A DNA stretch of 64,000 nucleotides. Origin: Gammaproteobacteria bacterium (GTDB taxonomy: Bacteria > Pseudomonadota > Gammaproteobacteria > Xanthomonadales > Rhodanobacteraceae). Below are positions 1-9,060 of this stretch, one piece after another. A program made the position numbers and the translations under genes. The stretch's first letter is position 1, and every line of letters begins with the position of its first letter. The stretch lies in contig JAJPHQ010000065.1 in NCBI GenBank assembly GCA_021325195.1, positions 1 through 64,000 on the forward strand. The letters are read 5' to 3'. The notes below the pieces were generated by a model. That model searched no databases. It saw only the letters and a program-made list of their open reading frames with translations, and had not been told where the DNA came from.

Positions 1-200
1 AGGTTGGAGCCTCCGGGAAAGCCGGGGCGGTTCACTTGCTTTCCCCACAAGCTGGTTGTGTTGCGCTGCAGTTCTTCGCTTGGAAACCCGGGGAGCACGT
101 CACCAAATGGCGAAATGGTATCTTTAATGGTCAAACTTTTACAAACCAATTCATACCAATCTTTATGGCTTATTTTTGTGGCCATTTCTTTCACACTCAT
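1..200 (-). CDS. Probable SAM methyltransferase, N-terminal part only (cut by window edge)
   Basis: Reading leftward from an ATG at 200 the frame stays open to the window edge, giving about 66 residues that start MSVKEMATKISHKDWYELV and contain GDVLPGFPSEELQRNTT. From memory this resembles the start of class I methyltransferases found in O-antigen loci; the SAM-binding motifs would lie outside the window, so the function is inferred. It is the last visible gene of the minus-strand polysaccharide cluster, 76 bases after the preceding stop. Base composition is clearly lower in GC than most of the window (the 60 bases from 121 are roughly 30% GC), typical of exchanged O-antigen genes. Confidence 0.5.
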   Translation of the reverse strand, partial: MSVKEMATKISHKDWYELVCKSLTIKDTISPFGDVLPGFPSEELQRNTTSLWGKQVNRPGFPGGSN

Positions 201-276
201 GCCTTCACGCCTTGCATAGACATTCTCGATGTCACCGACGCCTGCTGCGGTGAAATCAGAGTTTTAGCCATGCGTC

Positions 277-1356
277 TCATGGACGCGGACGCGACCAGAA
301 GTCCAGGAGGTGTGCCCGTTCCGTTTCGCTGAAAAAGAACCGCATGTACGGGGTAGCGTACAACTCCTGCAGCAGGCGACGCGGGAAAACCAATCTCCTC
401 ATCAATTCCCGGTAGGCATGGCTATAGCTTTTTTCTTCACCCGCATTTTTCAATGACAACCGGAAGTCGCGTACGCCGAGGAACCGCCCCAGTGGCGCCT
501 CGAGGCGGGGCAGGTTCTCCAGCCTGTAAAGAAACAGATCGACCTGCCCGTTGCCGATGCGGATATACCCATCGCAATGATTGAACTGGTGTGCATAGAT
601 ATCGAGGTCGCAGTGGAATCTGTGGTCGAACCAGTTCGCGATCACCTCGCAGTCGTCCACAAAATGCTCATGGAGGTGCGCTACCACTTCGTCCAATCGC
701 AGATCTTCCTCACCCTTGCGTGAAACGGAGTCCAGATACTGGAAGGTCCCCGAGAGCACGCGCGCCACCAGATCGCACCCTCCCGAGATCACTTGCAGCG
801 GCTTCGACCGTGGCTGGGTGAAGATCTTGGACAAGGGTACCGGACAAGCCGGCACGTGAAGCGCCAAGTCGGTAGGCCAGTGCAATTGCCAGACCTTTCC
901 AGGATAGCTGCCTTCCAGCGCAGCCCCGATGGCTTGCGACCCGATCTTGCCGTGCTGGTAGACGAAGAGATCGACACTGCACATCCATTCCGTGTCGGCA
1001 TTCGGGAACCGGTCCTCGTAGTATCCGAAGTAGCAGTAGTGCATCTGCGCCTGTGCATCCGATTCCAGTCCCAGTTCCGGATATCTCATCCGGTAATAGC
1101 CGGGATCGAGCAAATTGAGACGTTCGGGATCCATCAGCCGCTGCTCACGGTAGCCGTTGTAAACAAAGTGCCAGCGTGCGTGCTGTTCGCTCGGAAAGCA
1201 GAGATCGGGATTGGCGCGTAGGTACCCGTCCGCGCGGAAGTCGCGCATGATGCGTTCCGCATGGGGATTGACGAAGATATTTCGGAAACGCAAGGGCGAG
1301 TGATCGCGCTTGAGTGCAATTTCGATTGCATCCAACGTTTTTGCAGCATTCTGCAT
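277..1356 (-). CDS. Putative capsular-polysaccharide/sulfotransferase-like protein
   Basis: A 359-residue protein. The start at 1356 is preferred over an upstream in-frame start because GGGGAGG precedes it by a few bases. The first ~120 residues carry two similar stretches (DGYLRANPDL...HFVYNGYREQR and PGYYRMRYPEL...HYCYFGYYEDR), a degenerate repeat common in polysaccharide-locus proteins. The following VDLFVYQHGKIGSQAIG resembles the PAPS/nucleotide-binding loop of the 'putative capsular polysaccharide synthesis' (NKWYS-type, sulfotransferase-like) family, and LFLYRLENLP plus the following FLG fit its C-terminal part. The acceptor is unknown. It would modify surface polysaccharide in the cytoplasm before export. 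Confidence 0.55.
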   Translation of the reverse strand: MQNAAKTLDAIEIALKRDHSPLRFRNIFVNPHAERIMRDFRADGYLRANPDLCFPSEQHARWHFVYNGYREQRLMDPERLNLLDPGYYRMRYPELGLESDAQAQMHYCYFGYYEDRFPNADTEWMCSVDLFVYQHGKIGSQAIGAALEGSYPGKVWQLHWPTDLALHVPACPVPLSKIFTQPRSKPLQVISGGCDLVARVLSGTFQYLDSVSRKGEEDLRLDEVVAHLHEHFVDDCEVIANWFDHRFHCDLDIYAHQFNHCDGYIRIGNGQVDLFLYRLENLPRLEAPLGRFLGVRDFRLSLKNAGEEKSYSHAYRELMRRLVFPRRLLQELYATPYMRFFFSETERAHLLDFWSRPRP

Positions 1357-1485
1357 GGCGCCCTCCCCAGGCCGCGCTTGTTTTACCCGATCGCGGAGCT
1401 TCGGCGCACCGCGCACGCCGCTTCCGCGGCCCACCGCTGGGAAACCAGCGGCACCCTGCAACCACACCGCCTGCCCTGCCCGCCA

Positions 1486-2058
1486 TCACGGCCCGAAGTT
1501 CACCTGCCGGCCATTGTCGCAGACATGATCCATGCCGTTGCCGACAACGGCCAGATAGACATGATAGTGACCGGCCGGCAGCACATTGGCAGGCAGTCCG
1601 AACTTGAATCCGGAAAGTGCAGGTGCACCCGCGACGGATGCAGCGACATCGGGGCGCTGAACGTTCAATGTCAGGCGCGCCTGCAGGAAGCGGGCCGCCT
1701 GTTTGTCGTCGAACCTGAGCCAGTACTGCGAATCCTTGATGGCCGGCGCGGCGATCCAGCCTGCCACGCTGTGCGCAGATCCGGTTGCAGCGGTCACGGC
1801 CGGCCCCTGGAATTTCGCGTCATCGAATTGTTCGAGATTGCAGGTCGTCAAGGGTGTCATGGCCGCCGACGGCGTGTAAGCCGTCAACCCTGCCGCGGTG
1901 GTTTCAATCGCGGCGTTCGGTGCCTTGGGAGCCGTGTTGGCTTCGTTGTGAGTACCCGCGACACGTTGGCTGCCGGGTTCATGACAGCCCACAAGCAGAA
2001 ACATCAGCAGCGCAATCGACACAGACCACATTTTTGCGAACCCGTTTTCTATATTCAT
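1486..2058 (-). CDS. Hypothetical lipoprotein in polysaccharide locus
   Basis: 190 residues, beginning MNIENGFAKM followed by a hydrophobic stretch and a lipobox LLVGC with the lipidated Cys at about residue 25, so it should be anchored in the envelope. An Ala/Thr-rich linker (residues ~30-70) precedes a small domain with two Cys residues (TCNLEQF near 72 and DHVCDNGRQVNF near the end) that could form a disulfide. No family was recognised. It lies 47 bases after the acyltransferase gene and 129 bases before the next gene, all on the same strand, so it is probably in the polysaccharide operon. Confidence 0.6.
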   Translation of the reverse strand: MNIENGFAKMWSVSIALLMFLLVGCHEPGSQRVAGTHNEANTAPKAPNAAIETTAAGLTAYTPSAAMTPLTTCNLEQFDDAKFQGPAVTAATGSAHSVAGWIAAPAIKDSQYWLRFDDKQAARFLQARLTLNVQRPDVAASVAGAPALSGFKFGLPANVLPAGHYHVYLAVVGNGMDHVCDNGRQVNFGP

Positions 2059-2105
2059 TATCGATTCTCTGATGAGTGAAAGTCAGCTCTGCCGCCTGCT
2101 GAATG

Positions 2106-3299
2106 TCAACGAGCGCCCTCGTGTTGCGGCGCCTGACGGACTGGCTTGGCATGCGCTTCGCACCATGCATAGCAACGCTTGCCCAGCTGGATACCGGGCC
2201 GCTCGATGAAGGTATAGGTCAGAATCGCCACCGGTACCACCACCAGACAGGTCAACAGAAACGAGCCGACGAAGGCAATCGACAGATTATTGCCTGTCAA
2301 GAGATAGATTTTCCGATAGACGGGTTCGAGCAACAGGATGGCTGTCGGTTGCGTCAAATAGACCGAATAGCTGATCTTGCCAAGATAAGCGGTCACACGA
2401 TTGACCAGCACCTTGAGCGATCGCAGCGCCAGACCCACCACCAGCAGCAGACAACAGATCGCCTTTGCGTACCGATTGTCTGGCAAACCAAGCTGGCCGA
2501 CGTTCTGCATCACCGCGAGGTAGAGGAGCGCTGCCAGCAGGACCAGGAGCATGCCTAGCCCACGCGCCATTTCCTGCTTCCGTTCGATCTTGGGAACCAC
2601 GTCTCTGATCAGGAAGTACGCCACGGCACCGCACGCAAACTCTGGCAGGAAGCGTGGGAAGAACCATTGGTACATCGACGCGGATGCGGCCGGACCGATC
2701 GCGAGATACTCAATGACGACCTGAATGAACATCCATATCAGTATGCAAGCGACTACCAAGGTCGCTGCCGACCATACGTTCCTGACCCTGACATACATGA
2801 AAGGAAAGACGACGTAAAACAGCATTTCCACGCCGATCGTCCAGCTTGCCCAGACGAAGCCCTGCTGATGCGTGGGAATCAGGTTGAACAGGAACGATCC
2901 GCTCGCCGCAATCTCCCACCATGGATGCGTTGCGTGAAACACCAAATGGTCCCGGATGACGGTCAACACGATCCACAGATAGAACAACGGCGCAATGCGG
3001 AAGAATCTGTGCATCCCGTAACTCAACCAGGGCCAGCGTTGCTTCTGACGGGCCGGCATGGTGTAGAACAACGAGAATGCACTTATCACGAAGAACAGGG
3101 TGACGCCGGTCCCGCCATTCACCGACCACAGGTGTGCCCAAGCAGGTACCTCCAGATTCGGATTGGGCACGAAGATCAGGTGGTACGCGATTACATACAT
3201 GGCAGCAAGACCGCGCAGCGCGTCGAGAAAGTCGAGCCTGCGCGGACTTGCCTCTGCCAGCCCGGATGGCTGCGTTGAAACCCGCGCGGATTCTCTCAT
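2106..3299 (-). CDS. Acyltransferase 3 family membrane protein (O-antigen acetylase type)
   Basis: 397 residues from the ATG at 3299; the alternative start at 3416 would run into the preceding gene. The N-terminal LDFLDALRGLAAMYVIAYH is the hallmark of the acyltransferase-3 (OafA/NodX-like) family, with the His that is important for catalysis. About ten hydrophobic segments follow. Such proteins transfer acetyl or other acyl groups to sugars of surface polysaccharides at the inner membrane. It follows the large glycosyltransferase by 67 bases and probably decorates the same glycan. The exact acyl group cannot be read from the sequence. Confidence 0.85.
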   Translation of the reverse strand: MRESARVSTQPSGLAEASPRRLDFLDALRGLAAMYVIAYHLIFVPNPNLEVPAWAHLWSVNGGTGVTLFFVISAFSLFYTMPARQKQRWPWLSYGMHRFFRIAPLFYLWIVLTVIRDHLVFHATHPWWEIAASGSFLFNLIPTHQQGFVWASWTIGVEMLFYVVFPFMYVRVRNVWSAATLVVACILIWMFIQVVIEYLAIGPAASASMYQWFFPRFLPEFACGAVAYFLIRDVVPKIERKQEMARGLGMLLVLLAALLYLAVMQNVGQLGLPDNRYAKAICCLLLVVGLALRSLKVLVNRVTAYLGKISYSVYLTQPTAILLLEPVYRKIYLLTGNNLSIAFVGSFLLTCLVVVPVAILTYTFIERPGIQLGKRCYAWCEAHAKPVRQAPQHEGAR

Positions 3300-3366
3300 C
3301 GGCCCACTGTGCCCTGAAAATCGAGGGATCGATTGCGCACGTTCCTGCCTCTCTGTCTGCCGCGCG

Positions 3367-6300
3367 TCAGTTGGCAGTACGCCAGACCAGCCCCGTCTGG
3401 TCAAGCGCGGATTCAAGCTGCCGCATTTCCGCGACGTCTAGATTGAAGTGGCGCTGCAGCCTGCGGTTGTATTCCTCGACCTTGCGCAGCGCGCGTTCCC
3501 CGGGCCGGAAATGCCGGGCCACCAGCCGCTGGACACGCAGGATCTCCAGCATATGCGCCCTGCTTTCACCGCCGATGGTGACGCTGGAGCGGTGCCGGCG
3601 ATGGAGATTGAGCGGATCCGGCACGTAGGCGATGTCGCCCTGTTCGAGCACTGCGAGGTAGGCTACCCAGTCGCCGGCAATCCTGAAGCTGCACATGGCG
3701 TCGATTTGCCGGTCGAGTGCCCTGCACAGCGCGTCGCGCCGGAACAGGACTGCGCTGACATTCGGGATCGTGTTCTTGATCGCAAGGCATTCCCTGATCT
3801 CGTCGATGCCGGTGGCACGGTAAGCGTTACGCCAGTGCTCGCATGAGATGTCATCCGTGTAGTGGAGGTAATGGTTGGCCATGACGCGTCCATGCTCATC
3901 GATCTGCCTCGACTGGCAGTATGCGAGTACGACCTCAGGGTCGGCCATCGCTTCCAGCAGGGTTTCCAGAAACCGTGGTTCCGACAGGTCGTCCGCCTCC
4001 GCGATCCATACGTACCCTCCACGCGCTAGGCTGGCGCCCTTCGCCCACTGCCGTGATACCGAGCCGGAATTCACCGCGCCGCGTACCACCCGGATTTGTA
4101 CGCCGCGCTGGGCGGCAAGCTTTTCGACCACCTCCACGCTGTCGTCCGTCGAGGCATCGTCCAGCACGATCAGCTCATAGAACGGCACCGTCTGTCCGAG
4201 GATCGAATCGATCCGGCCGGGCAGTAGGGGCGCGTAGTTGTAGTTCGGCACGATCACTGAAACACACGGGATGTCCACGCCGAGCAGATCAAGCAGGTCG
4301 AACAGGTAGCATCGGAAATCGTGGCGTTCCGCCACCAGTTCCCGGCCACGTGCGCCGATTGCGGCAAGGCGCGTGGAATCACCGAGCAAACCCGAGACGG
4401 CCTCCGCAAATGCACCAACGTCGTCCGCGGGCACCGTCACGCCTGCCCCGGCGTCCAGCAATTCGGTGAAACCACCGGCCCCTGCAAACCCCACCACCGG
4501 CACCTCGACCTGCAAGGCCTCCAACACGACCGACGGGAACGGGTCCTCGCGGGAGGTCAGGGCGTACACGTCTGCGCCTGCGTAGAACAAATCCGTGTCG
4601 GAGGCGAAGCCCGGGAAATGGAAGCGCCGTTCGAACCCGGACTTCCGGACCGCCTCGCGAATATCCGGCTCTAGGTTCTGGTCGAAATGTCCGACCCACA
4701 GGAAATGCGCATCCTCGCGCCGCCGCATCACCCGCGTGGCGATGTCGACGAACAAATCGATGCCCTTGCGGTGGTCCGCGTAGCCCACGCAGAGGATCAC
4801 TTTCGAATCGGGAGGAATGCCCAGCTTGCGTCGCAGTTCCGCGGCGGCTTCCCTGCGCCCGCCCGGCCAGGCATATCGATTCAGCTTGTACAGACCCTGC
4901 GCCCTCACTTCGGCGCGCTCGACAGGTGAGCCGAAGAACTGCTCGAACCCGTGCCTGACCTGTTCGGCCGGAAAAACAACATGGTCCGCGTGTATCGCGA
5001 TCGCCCGGGCATGCTTTTCGAGAGAGTAATTCCTCAAGACGCCGGGCAATTCATGCACGAGGCTTATGACCCTGAAACCGGCGGCCTTCAACGTTCCGGC
5101 AAATAGGCCGGAAACGGTGGTGTTGGCGATCGCGCGACGTGCGCCGGTTTCGAAGAGTTCGCGTGCGACGCTTTCGGCCTCCCGCCCGCATGGGTCACAG
5201 CCGCTCAGGTCATGGACGGTCGCCCAGTGCGCGAATTCGGTTTTCAGCCTGCCCTCGCCAAGCAGCACGAGGTGGACGTCGAAGCGGAAGGTTTCGCTGT
5301 ACATCCTGGCCATGTTCAGGGCCAGGTATTGCGCGCCGTGCGGATGGGCATCGTGCGACACGATGACGATGCTTTCGGGTTCCCGGATCGGGTCGGCCAG
5401 CAGGGCCTCGCGTGTCTCGCGAAGGTACGCGTAGCCATAGCGGCGATCGGGCTCAAGATAGGCGCCTTCGCCCCATTCGTTCCATGCGTTGATGAACACC
5501 AGACTCTCGCCGGCTACCGGGTGCCAGCGCGCGTATTCAACGGCCATGTCGAGCCATTCGCGATAGCGGGCGGGTGTGGCATTCGCGAAGGTGTAGCCCG
5601 CGCCCGGCTTGCGTGCTTCGTTGTCCCATGACGGGAACACACCGCGGATCATCTCGTAGTTGACCGGCGGATGCCGGCGTGCACGCTCGACCACCTCCGC
5701 ATAATCGATCACGACGCCTTGATAGGCCGGGTTGACGATCTCCAGGCGGTTGTTGATCGGTTGCAGTCCGGCAGCCAGCTTGTGCGGCGGAAACTCGATT
5801 GCCGCATCGAATCCGTAGATGCGCGGATCTTCCACATCGAATTGGACCATGGCCAGGAACAGTTCCCCCAGACCCGCCTTGCGGCAATAGTCGCGCCAGC
5901 GATCGATGGTGGCCGCTGCATCGGGAAGGATCGACGGCCGGTAAAGCACGATCAACGGGCGGTTGTCCACCCTGATGTAGCGGGAATCGCGCAGCATCGG
6001 TTCGAGCGAGGCGATGAACGCATAATCGTCCTCAGCCGAATACTGCTGCGCCATGAGGACGTCCTGTTCGCGGCCATCCCAGCGCCGGGTCCAGTTTTCG
6101 TTGGCCCAGCAGACGCAAAAGGGAAAATCGATGCCGCGATGGGCCAGGAACTGGTTCAACGGCTTTTCCAGCAGCCGCCGCCCGCCGAACCAGTAATAAT
6201 GGAAGCAAAAACCATGCACACCGTAGTGCCTGGCAAGTTCGACCTGACGCCGCATGACATCGACCACGCGCAGATCGTAGAAGCCGAGCTCGCCCGGCAG

Positions 6301-6576
6301 GCGTGGCTGATAATGGCCGACGAATTGCGGCATCGCCTTGGCGACATTGTTCCATTCGGTGAAGCCGCGCCCCCACCACTCGTCGTTCTCCGGAATCGGG
6401 TGGAACTGCGGCAGATAAAAGGCGATAGCCCGCACATCGAGCCGCGACGGGTCGGCCGGATGATTGTCATGCGCCACATACTCTTTGTCTGCAACACCTG
6501 CCGCCGTGGCGTAGAGATCATCCAGTACGTGTCTCGCCCCCTGATCGGACATCGGTGATTCGCTGCCAGAGACCAT
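3367..6576 (-). CDS. Three-domain WbsX - GT4 - GT2 glycosyltransferase
   Basis: 1069 residues with three recognisable parts. Residues ~48-400 are a WbsX-type domain (AIAFYLPQFHPIPENDEWW, then WGRGFTEWNNV, HYYWFGGRRLL, INAWNEWGEG), a family related to GH99 glycan enzymes common in O-antigen loci. Residues ~405-745 form a GT-B domain of family 4 (VIVSHDAHPHGAQ, LCVGYADHRKGIDLF, SREDPFPSVVLEALQ with the EX7E-type glutamates). Residues ~748-1010 form a GT-A family 2 domain (SVIVPNYNYAPLL, LDDASTDDS, WIAEADDLSEP). One polypeptide could add two or more sugars in sequence. It sits 38 bases downstream of the coiled-coil gene in the exporter operon. A second in-frame ATG at 6552 is possible, but a purine-rich GGGGGAAAGGAG precedes 6576. 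Confidence 0.9.
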   Translation of the reverse strand: MVSGSESPMSDQGARHVLDDLYATAAGVADKEYVAHDNHPADPSRLDVRAIAFYLPQFHPIPENDEWWGRGFTEWNNVAKAMPQFVGHYQPRLPGELGFYDLRVVDVMRRQVELARHYGVHGFCFHYYWFGGRRLLEKPLNQFLAHRGIDFPFCVCWANENWTRRWDGREQDVLMAQQYSAEDDYAFIASLEPMLRDSRYIRVDNRPLIVLYRPSILPDAAATIDRWRDYCRKAGLGELFLAMVQFDVEDPRIYGFDAAIEFPPHKLAAGLQPINNRLEIVNPAYQGVVIDYAEVVERARRHPPVNYEMIRGVFPSWDNEARKPGAGYTFANATPARYREWLDMAVEYARWHPVAGESLVFINAWNEWGEGAYLEPDRRYGYAYLRETREALLADPIREPESIVIVSHDAHPHGAQYLALNMARMYSETFRFDVHLVLLGEGRLKTEFAHWATVHDLSGCDPCGREAESVARELFETGARRAIANTTVSGLFAGTLKAAGFRVISLVHELPGVLRNYSLEKHARAIAIHADHVVFPAEQVRHGFEQFFGSPVERAEVRAQGLYKLNRYAWPGGRREAAAELRRKLGIPPDSKVILCVGYADHRKGIDLFVDIATRVMRRREDAHFLWVGHFDQNLEPDIREAVRKSGFERRFHFPGFASDTDLFYAGADVYALTSREDPFPSVVLEALQVEVPVVGFAGAGGFTELLDAGAGVTVPADDVGAFAEAVSGLLGDSTRLAAIGARGRELVAERHDFRCYLFDLLDLLGVDIPCVSVIVPNYNYAPLLPGRIDSILGQTVPFYELIVLDDASTDDSVEVVEKLAAQRGVQIRVVRGAVNSGSVSRQWAKGASLARGGYVWIAEADDLSEPRFLETLLEAMADPEVVLAYCQSRQIDEHGRVMANHYLHYTDDISCEHWRNAYRATGIDEIRECLAIKNTIPNVSAVLFRRDALCRALDRQIDAMCSFRIAGDWVAYLAVLEQGDIAYVPDPLNLHRRHRSSVTIGGESRAHMLEILRVQRLVARHFRPGERALRKVEEYNRRLQRHFNLDVAEMRQLESALDQTGLVWRTAN

Positions 6577-6614
6577 CTCCTTTCCCCCTTGCCTCCCTGA
6601 GTTTGTTGCGCTAT

Positions 6615-8267
6615 TTAATCTACGCGTGCCCGGGGCCGCAACCGCGTTTTGAGCCAGCGCAAGGGAGCCGTAACCCTCCAGCTCGTGGATGAGGTCATGG
6701 CTTGAATCCTTTCGGTGAGCTCCCGCACGGTGGCATCCGTGTCCGCTTTCCTGGCTGACAATTCCCGCTGCAAGTCCTGCAATTCCCGCTGCAAGTCCTG
6801 CAGTTTCTGCCCCAGCACGTCATCACGCCGGCACAGTTCGGCGTAGCCCGCGTCCAGCTTGCCGGTCAGCATCGGTTCGAGTTGTTCGATCCGGCGGTGC
6901 AGCGTCTGCAGCAGCCGCTCCTGCCGGTCGACACGGCGCTGCAAGCGCAATTCCAGGGCGGACAACGCCGACGCCTGCTGGCCCGCTCGCTGTTCCATCT
7001 GGCCCAACTGTTCCTGTACCTCTCGCAATGGCTGGTCCACCCGCGAGCGGATTTCTCCGATGCGTTCGGTCAAACGCGCTTCGGTCTGCACCGATTCGAG
7101 GGCCAGCTTTTCGAAACGCCGTTCCATGGTATGTGCGCTTTCCGTGAACCGTGCATTGGTTTCCGTGAGCTGCCCGGCAAGTTCCTCGTTGCGCTGTTCG
7201 AGTGCTTGAACACGTGCGCTGTCTGCCATAACCCGTTCTTCCAATTGCTGCAAAACAACAAGCCGGCTTTCCAACCCATCAATGCGCGATGACTGCTCGC
7301 GAATCGTCTCATTCTTTTGTACTGCTTCCTGTTTAAGTCGCTCATTTTGGCTTCGCAGGTCTTCAGCAACGCTTTTTGTACTAATCATTTCATTTACACT
7401 ATGATCAATGCGCTCAGCCAAAAAACTGGTCGCATGCGACATCAAACGAGCGAGGACATCAGGCAAAACAGTATCAACAACATACTCGATGTCATAGATC
7501 TCATCGGTAGGCAATAACTTTCGATCAATCTCTTCCCAACTTGTGGCATCCAAAGCAACTACTGTTGCGCATTTCGGCGAGTCGGACTCCACATTCCGTG
7601 ATCTACTCAATCCGCAATACAGTATTCCACGATGGAGCGCAATTCCACGTGTGTAGCCATCGAGTTTTTTCGAACGCAGCAAGTTGCCATCGGGTCCGTA
7701 TTCGCGAATTTCGAAGTTGGCGGAGTTGGCGAGTAACAGATTTCTCCCCTCTGGCAAGAGGCTGTGAGGTTGATTCAAATTGGTGATAAGCCGCTCCCCG
7801 GAATGCAAATCCTGTACAAAGCCTGCACCACTAGGCACATCTTTGTATTGCTTGCTCAGACGCAAATCTGCGAAAGCACTGAACACCAGTCGGCCATTCC
7901 ATCGAGCCAGAGAGTTGATATGCCACGAATCGGGTTCGCCGGGGAAAGTCCATTGCTGGCACTCATGGCCTTCTCGACTGAGCTTCACGATCCTATTTGC
8001 AGCTGTCACGGCCACATAACGGAATTCTTCATCTGCCAAGACATCGTGGATGTCATCAAAAGCTCTTTCTAACCCGGTCACGCTCCCATGCTCGCTCTCG
8101 AACTGCAACAATTGTGCAGGTTGTAAAGCACGCAGAAGTGTATCTCCATGAACTACTAAGCCGGTCGTGTCCAAAGTATCGAGCTTATGAATTACTCCTC
8201 TATGAAACAGGAACAGCCCTCCATTGTTTGGGCAGGATATCAACAAATTTGCAAAGACATCACGCAC
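6615..8267 (-). CDS. DUF4915-like/beta-propeller domain plus long coiled coil; candidate O-chain length protein
   Basis: 550 residues, starting with GTG and overlapping the end of wzt by 8 bases, so translation is probably coupled. Residues 1-~280 form a globular domain with repeated strands and DSWHINSLARWNGRLVFSAF, which resembles the DUF4915/TIGR03032 family (recognition from memory). Residues ~290-520 are almost continuous heptads with Leu/Gln/Arg/Glu. The C-terminus carries STSWRVTAPLRWLKTRLRPR, a short basic amphipathic tail seen at the ends of many O-antigen proteins and possibly membrane-binding. No enzyme motif was found. By analogy with the coiled-coil ruler of WbdD, which works with a Wzt carbohydrate-binding domain, it may measure or terminate chains; this is inference. 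Confidence 0.7.
   Translation of the reverse strand: MRDVFANLLISCPNNGGLFLFHRGVIHKLDTLDTTGLVVHGDTLLRALQPAQLLQFESEHGSVTGLERAFDDIHDVLADEEFRYVAVTAANRIVKLSREGHECQQWTFPGEPDSWHINSLARWNGRLVFSAFADLRLSKQYKDVPSGAGFVQDLHSGERLITNLNQPHSLLPEGRNLLLANSANFEIREYGPDGNLLRSKKLDGYTRGIALHRGILYCGLSRSRNVESDSPKCATVVALDATSWEEIDRKLLPTDEIYDIEYVVDTVLPDVLARLMSHATSFLAERIDHSVNEMISTKSVAEDLRSQNERLKQEAVQKNETIREQSSRIDGLESRLVVLQQLEERVMADSARVQALEQRNEELAGQLTETNARFTESAHTMERRFEKLALESVQTEARLTERIGEIRSRVDQPLREVQEQLGQMEQRAGQQASALSALELRLQRRVDRQERLLQTLHRRIEQLEPMLTGKLDAGYAELCRRDDVLGQKLQDLQRELQDLQRELSARKADTDATVRELTERIQAMTSSTSWRVTAPLRWLKTRLRPRARVD
6760..6801. repeat. Perfect 21-bp tandem duplication encoding one coiled-coil heptad
   Basis: The 21-base unit at 6760-6780 is repeated exactly at 6781-6801. 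In the minus-strand protein it encodes LQDLQRE twice in a row, i.e. one heptad of the coiled coil duplicated in frame. A duplication of this size leaves the coiled coil intact and lengthens it by about 1 nm. Confidence 0.95.
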
Positions 8268-9060
8268 GAAGCATCACCTTCGATTCGACATTGAAATCAA
8301 CCAGTTCTGTTGATTTGTTTTCTTCTATAGGCAGAACACGGAACGCAACAGCATCGGCAATACGATGAAGAAGTGTTTCCTGTTCTTCCTCCACACCAAA
8401 AACTCCCGCATTCATGAAATACGTGCCCGGATTTAGCATGCAATCGAACAAAAATTCTACTGTTGCAGACTCTCCAGCTCGTTCGACCACCAACCCATCC
8501 CGAAGCGCTGCATGCGACATTGTGCCGCAAATAGGCAGACCGGTGACACTCTTGATCAAGCAGCCGAATCGTACCTTAAACACCGGTTTCAAAAAATCGA
8601 CATTGAAACAGAATCGATAGCGCCTTCCACGCACCAGCCCGTTGACCGGCCTGCCGCTCTCAGTAAGCAATTTCACCTCAGTGATTACAGCACCCTTCGA
8701 AGCGAATATGGCTGTACTCTCAGGCTTCAGCTGTGGGTCATAGGTTTCCTGTGTCTCATGTGCATCGTTGACCGGCAATAAAGCTACATTCACTTCGCCT
8801 TTGCAATCCGTTAGATCTTTAAGCCGAGGGTCTTCATCATTACGTATTGTTTTACGGATCCTTGCTGCCTCCCCGGTCGGAGAATACAACAATCTGTGAT
8901 AATCGTTAATTATTTTCTTGGGTTGTCCTTGCGCCAACATTTCACCCGCGTCGACAAGTATGGCTCGATCGCACAGTTCAACAACTGCATTTGCAGCGTG
9001 GGATACAAACAAAATAGTCGCACCGTTTTCACGGATCGCTTCGATTCGCGAGAAGCACTT
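7200..9060. other. Low-GC segment inside the O-antigen operon
   Basis: Counting 60-base rows, GC is about 57% near 7081 and 58% near 9361, but 48% at 7201, 45% at 7321, 42% at 7381, 38% at 8281, 35% at 8881 and 47% at 9001. The segment begins inside the coiled-coil part of the 550-residue gene and ends inside wzt, where the ATPase domain gives way to the C-terminal domain. This looks like a replaced cassette. Confidence 0.7.

Noticed and set aside
1-332. Two plus-strand open frames at the left edge
   Set aside because: They lie opposite the methyltransferase start on the minus strand, which has the recognisable protein.
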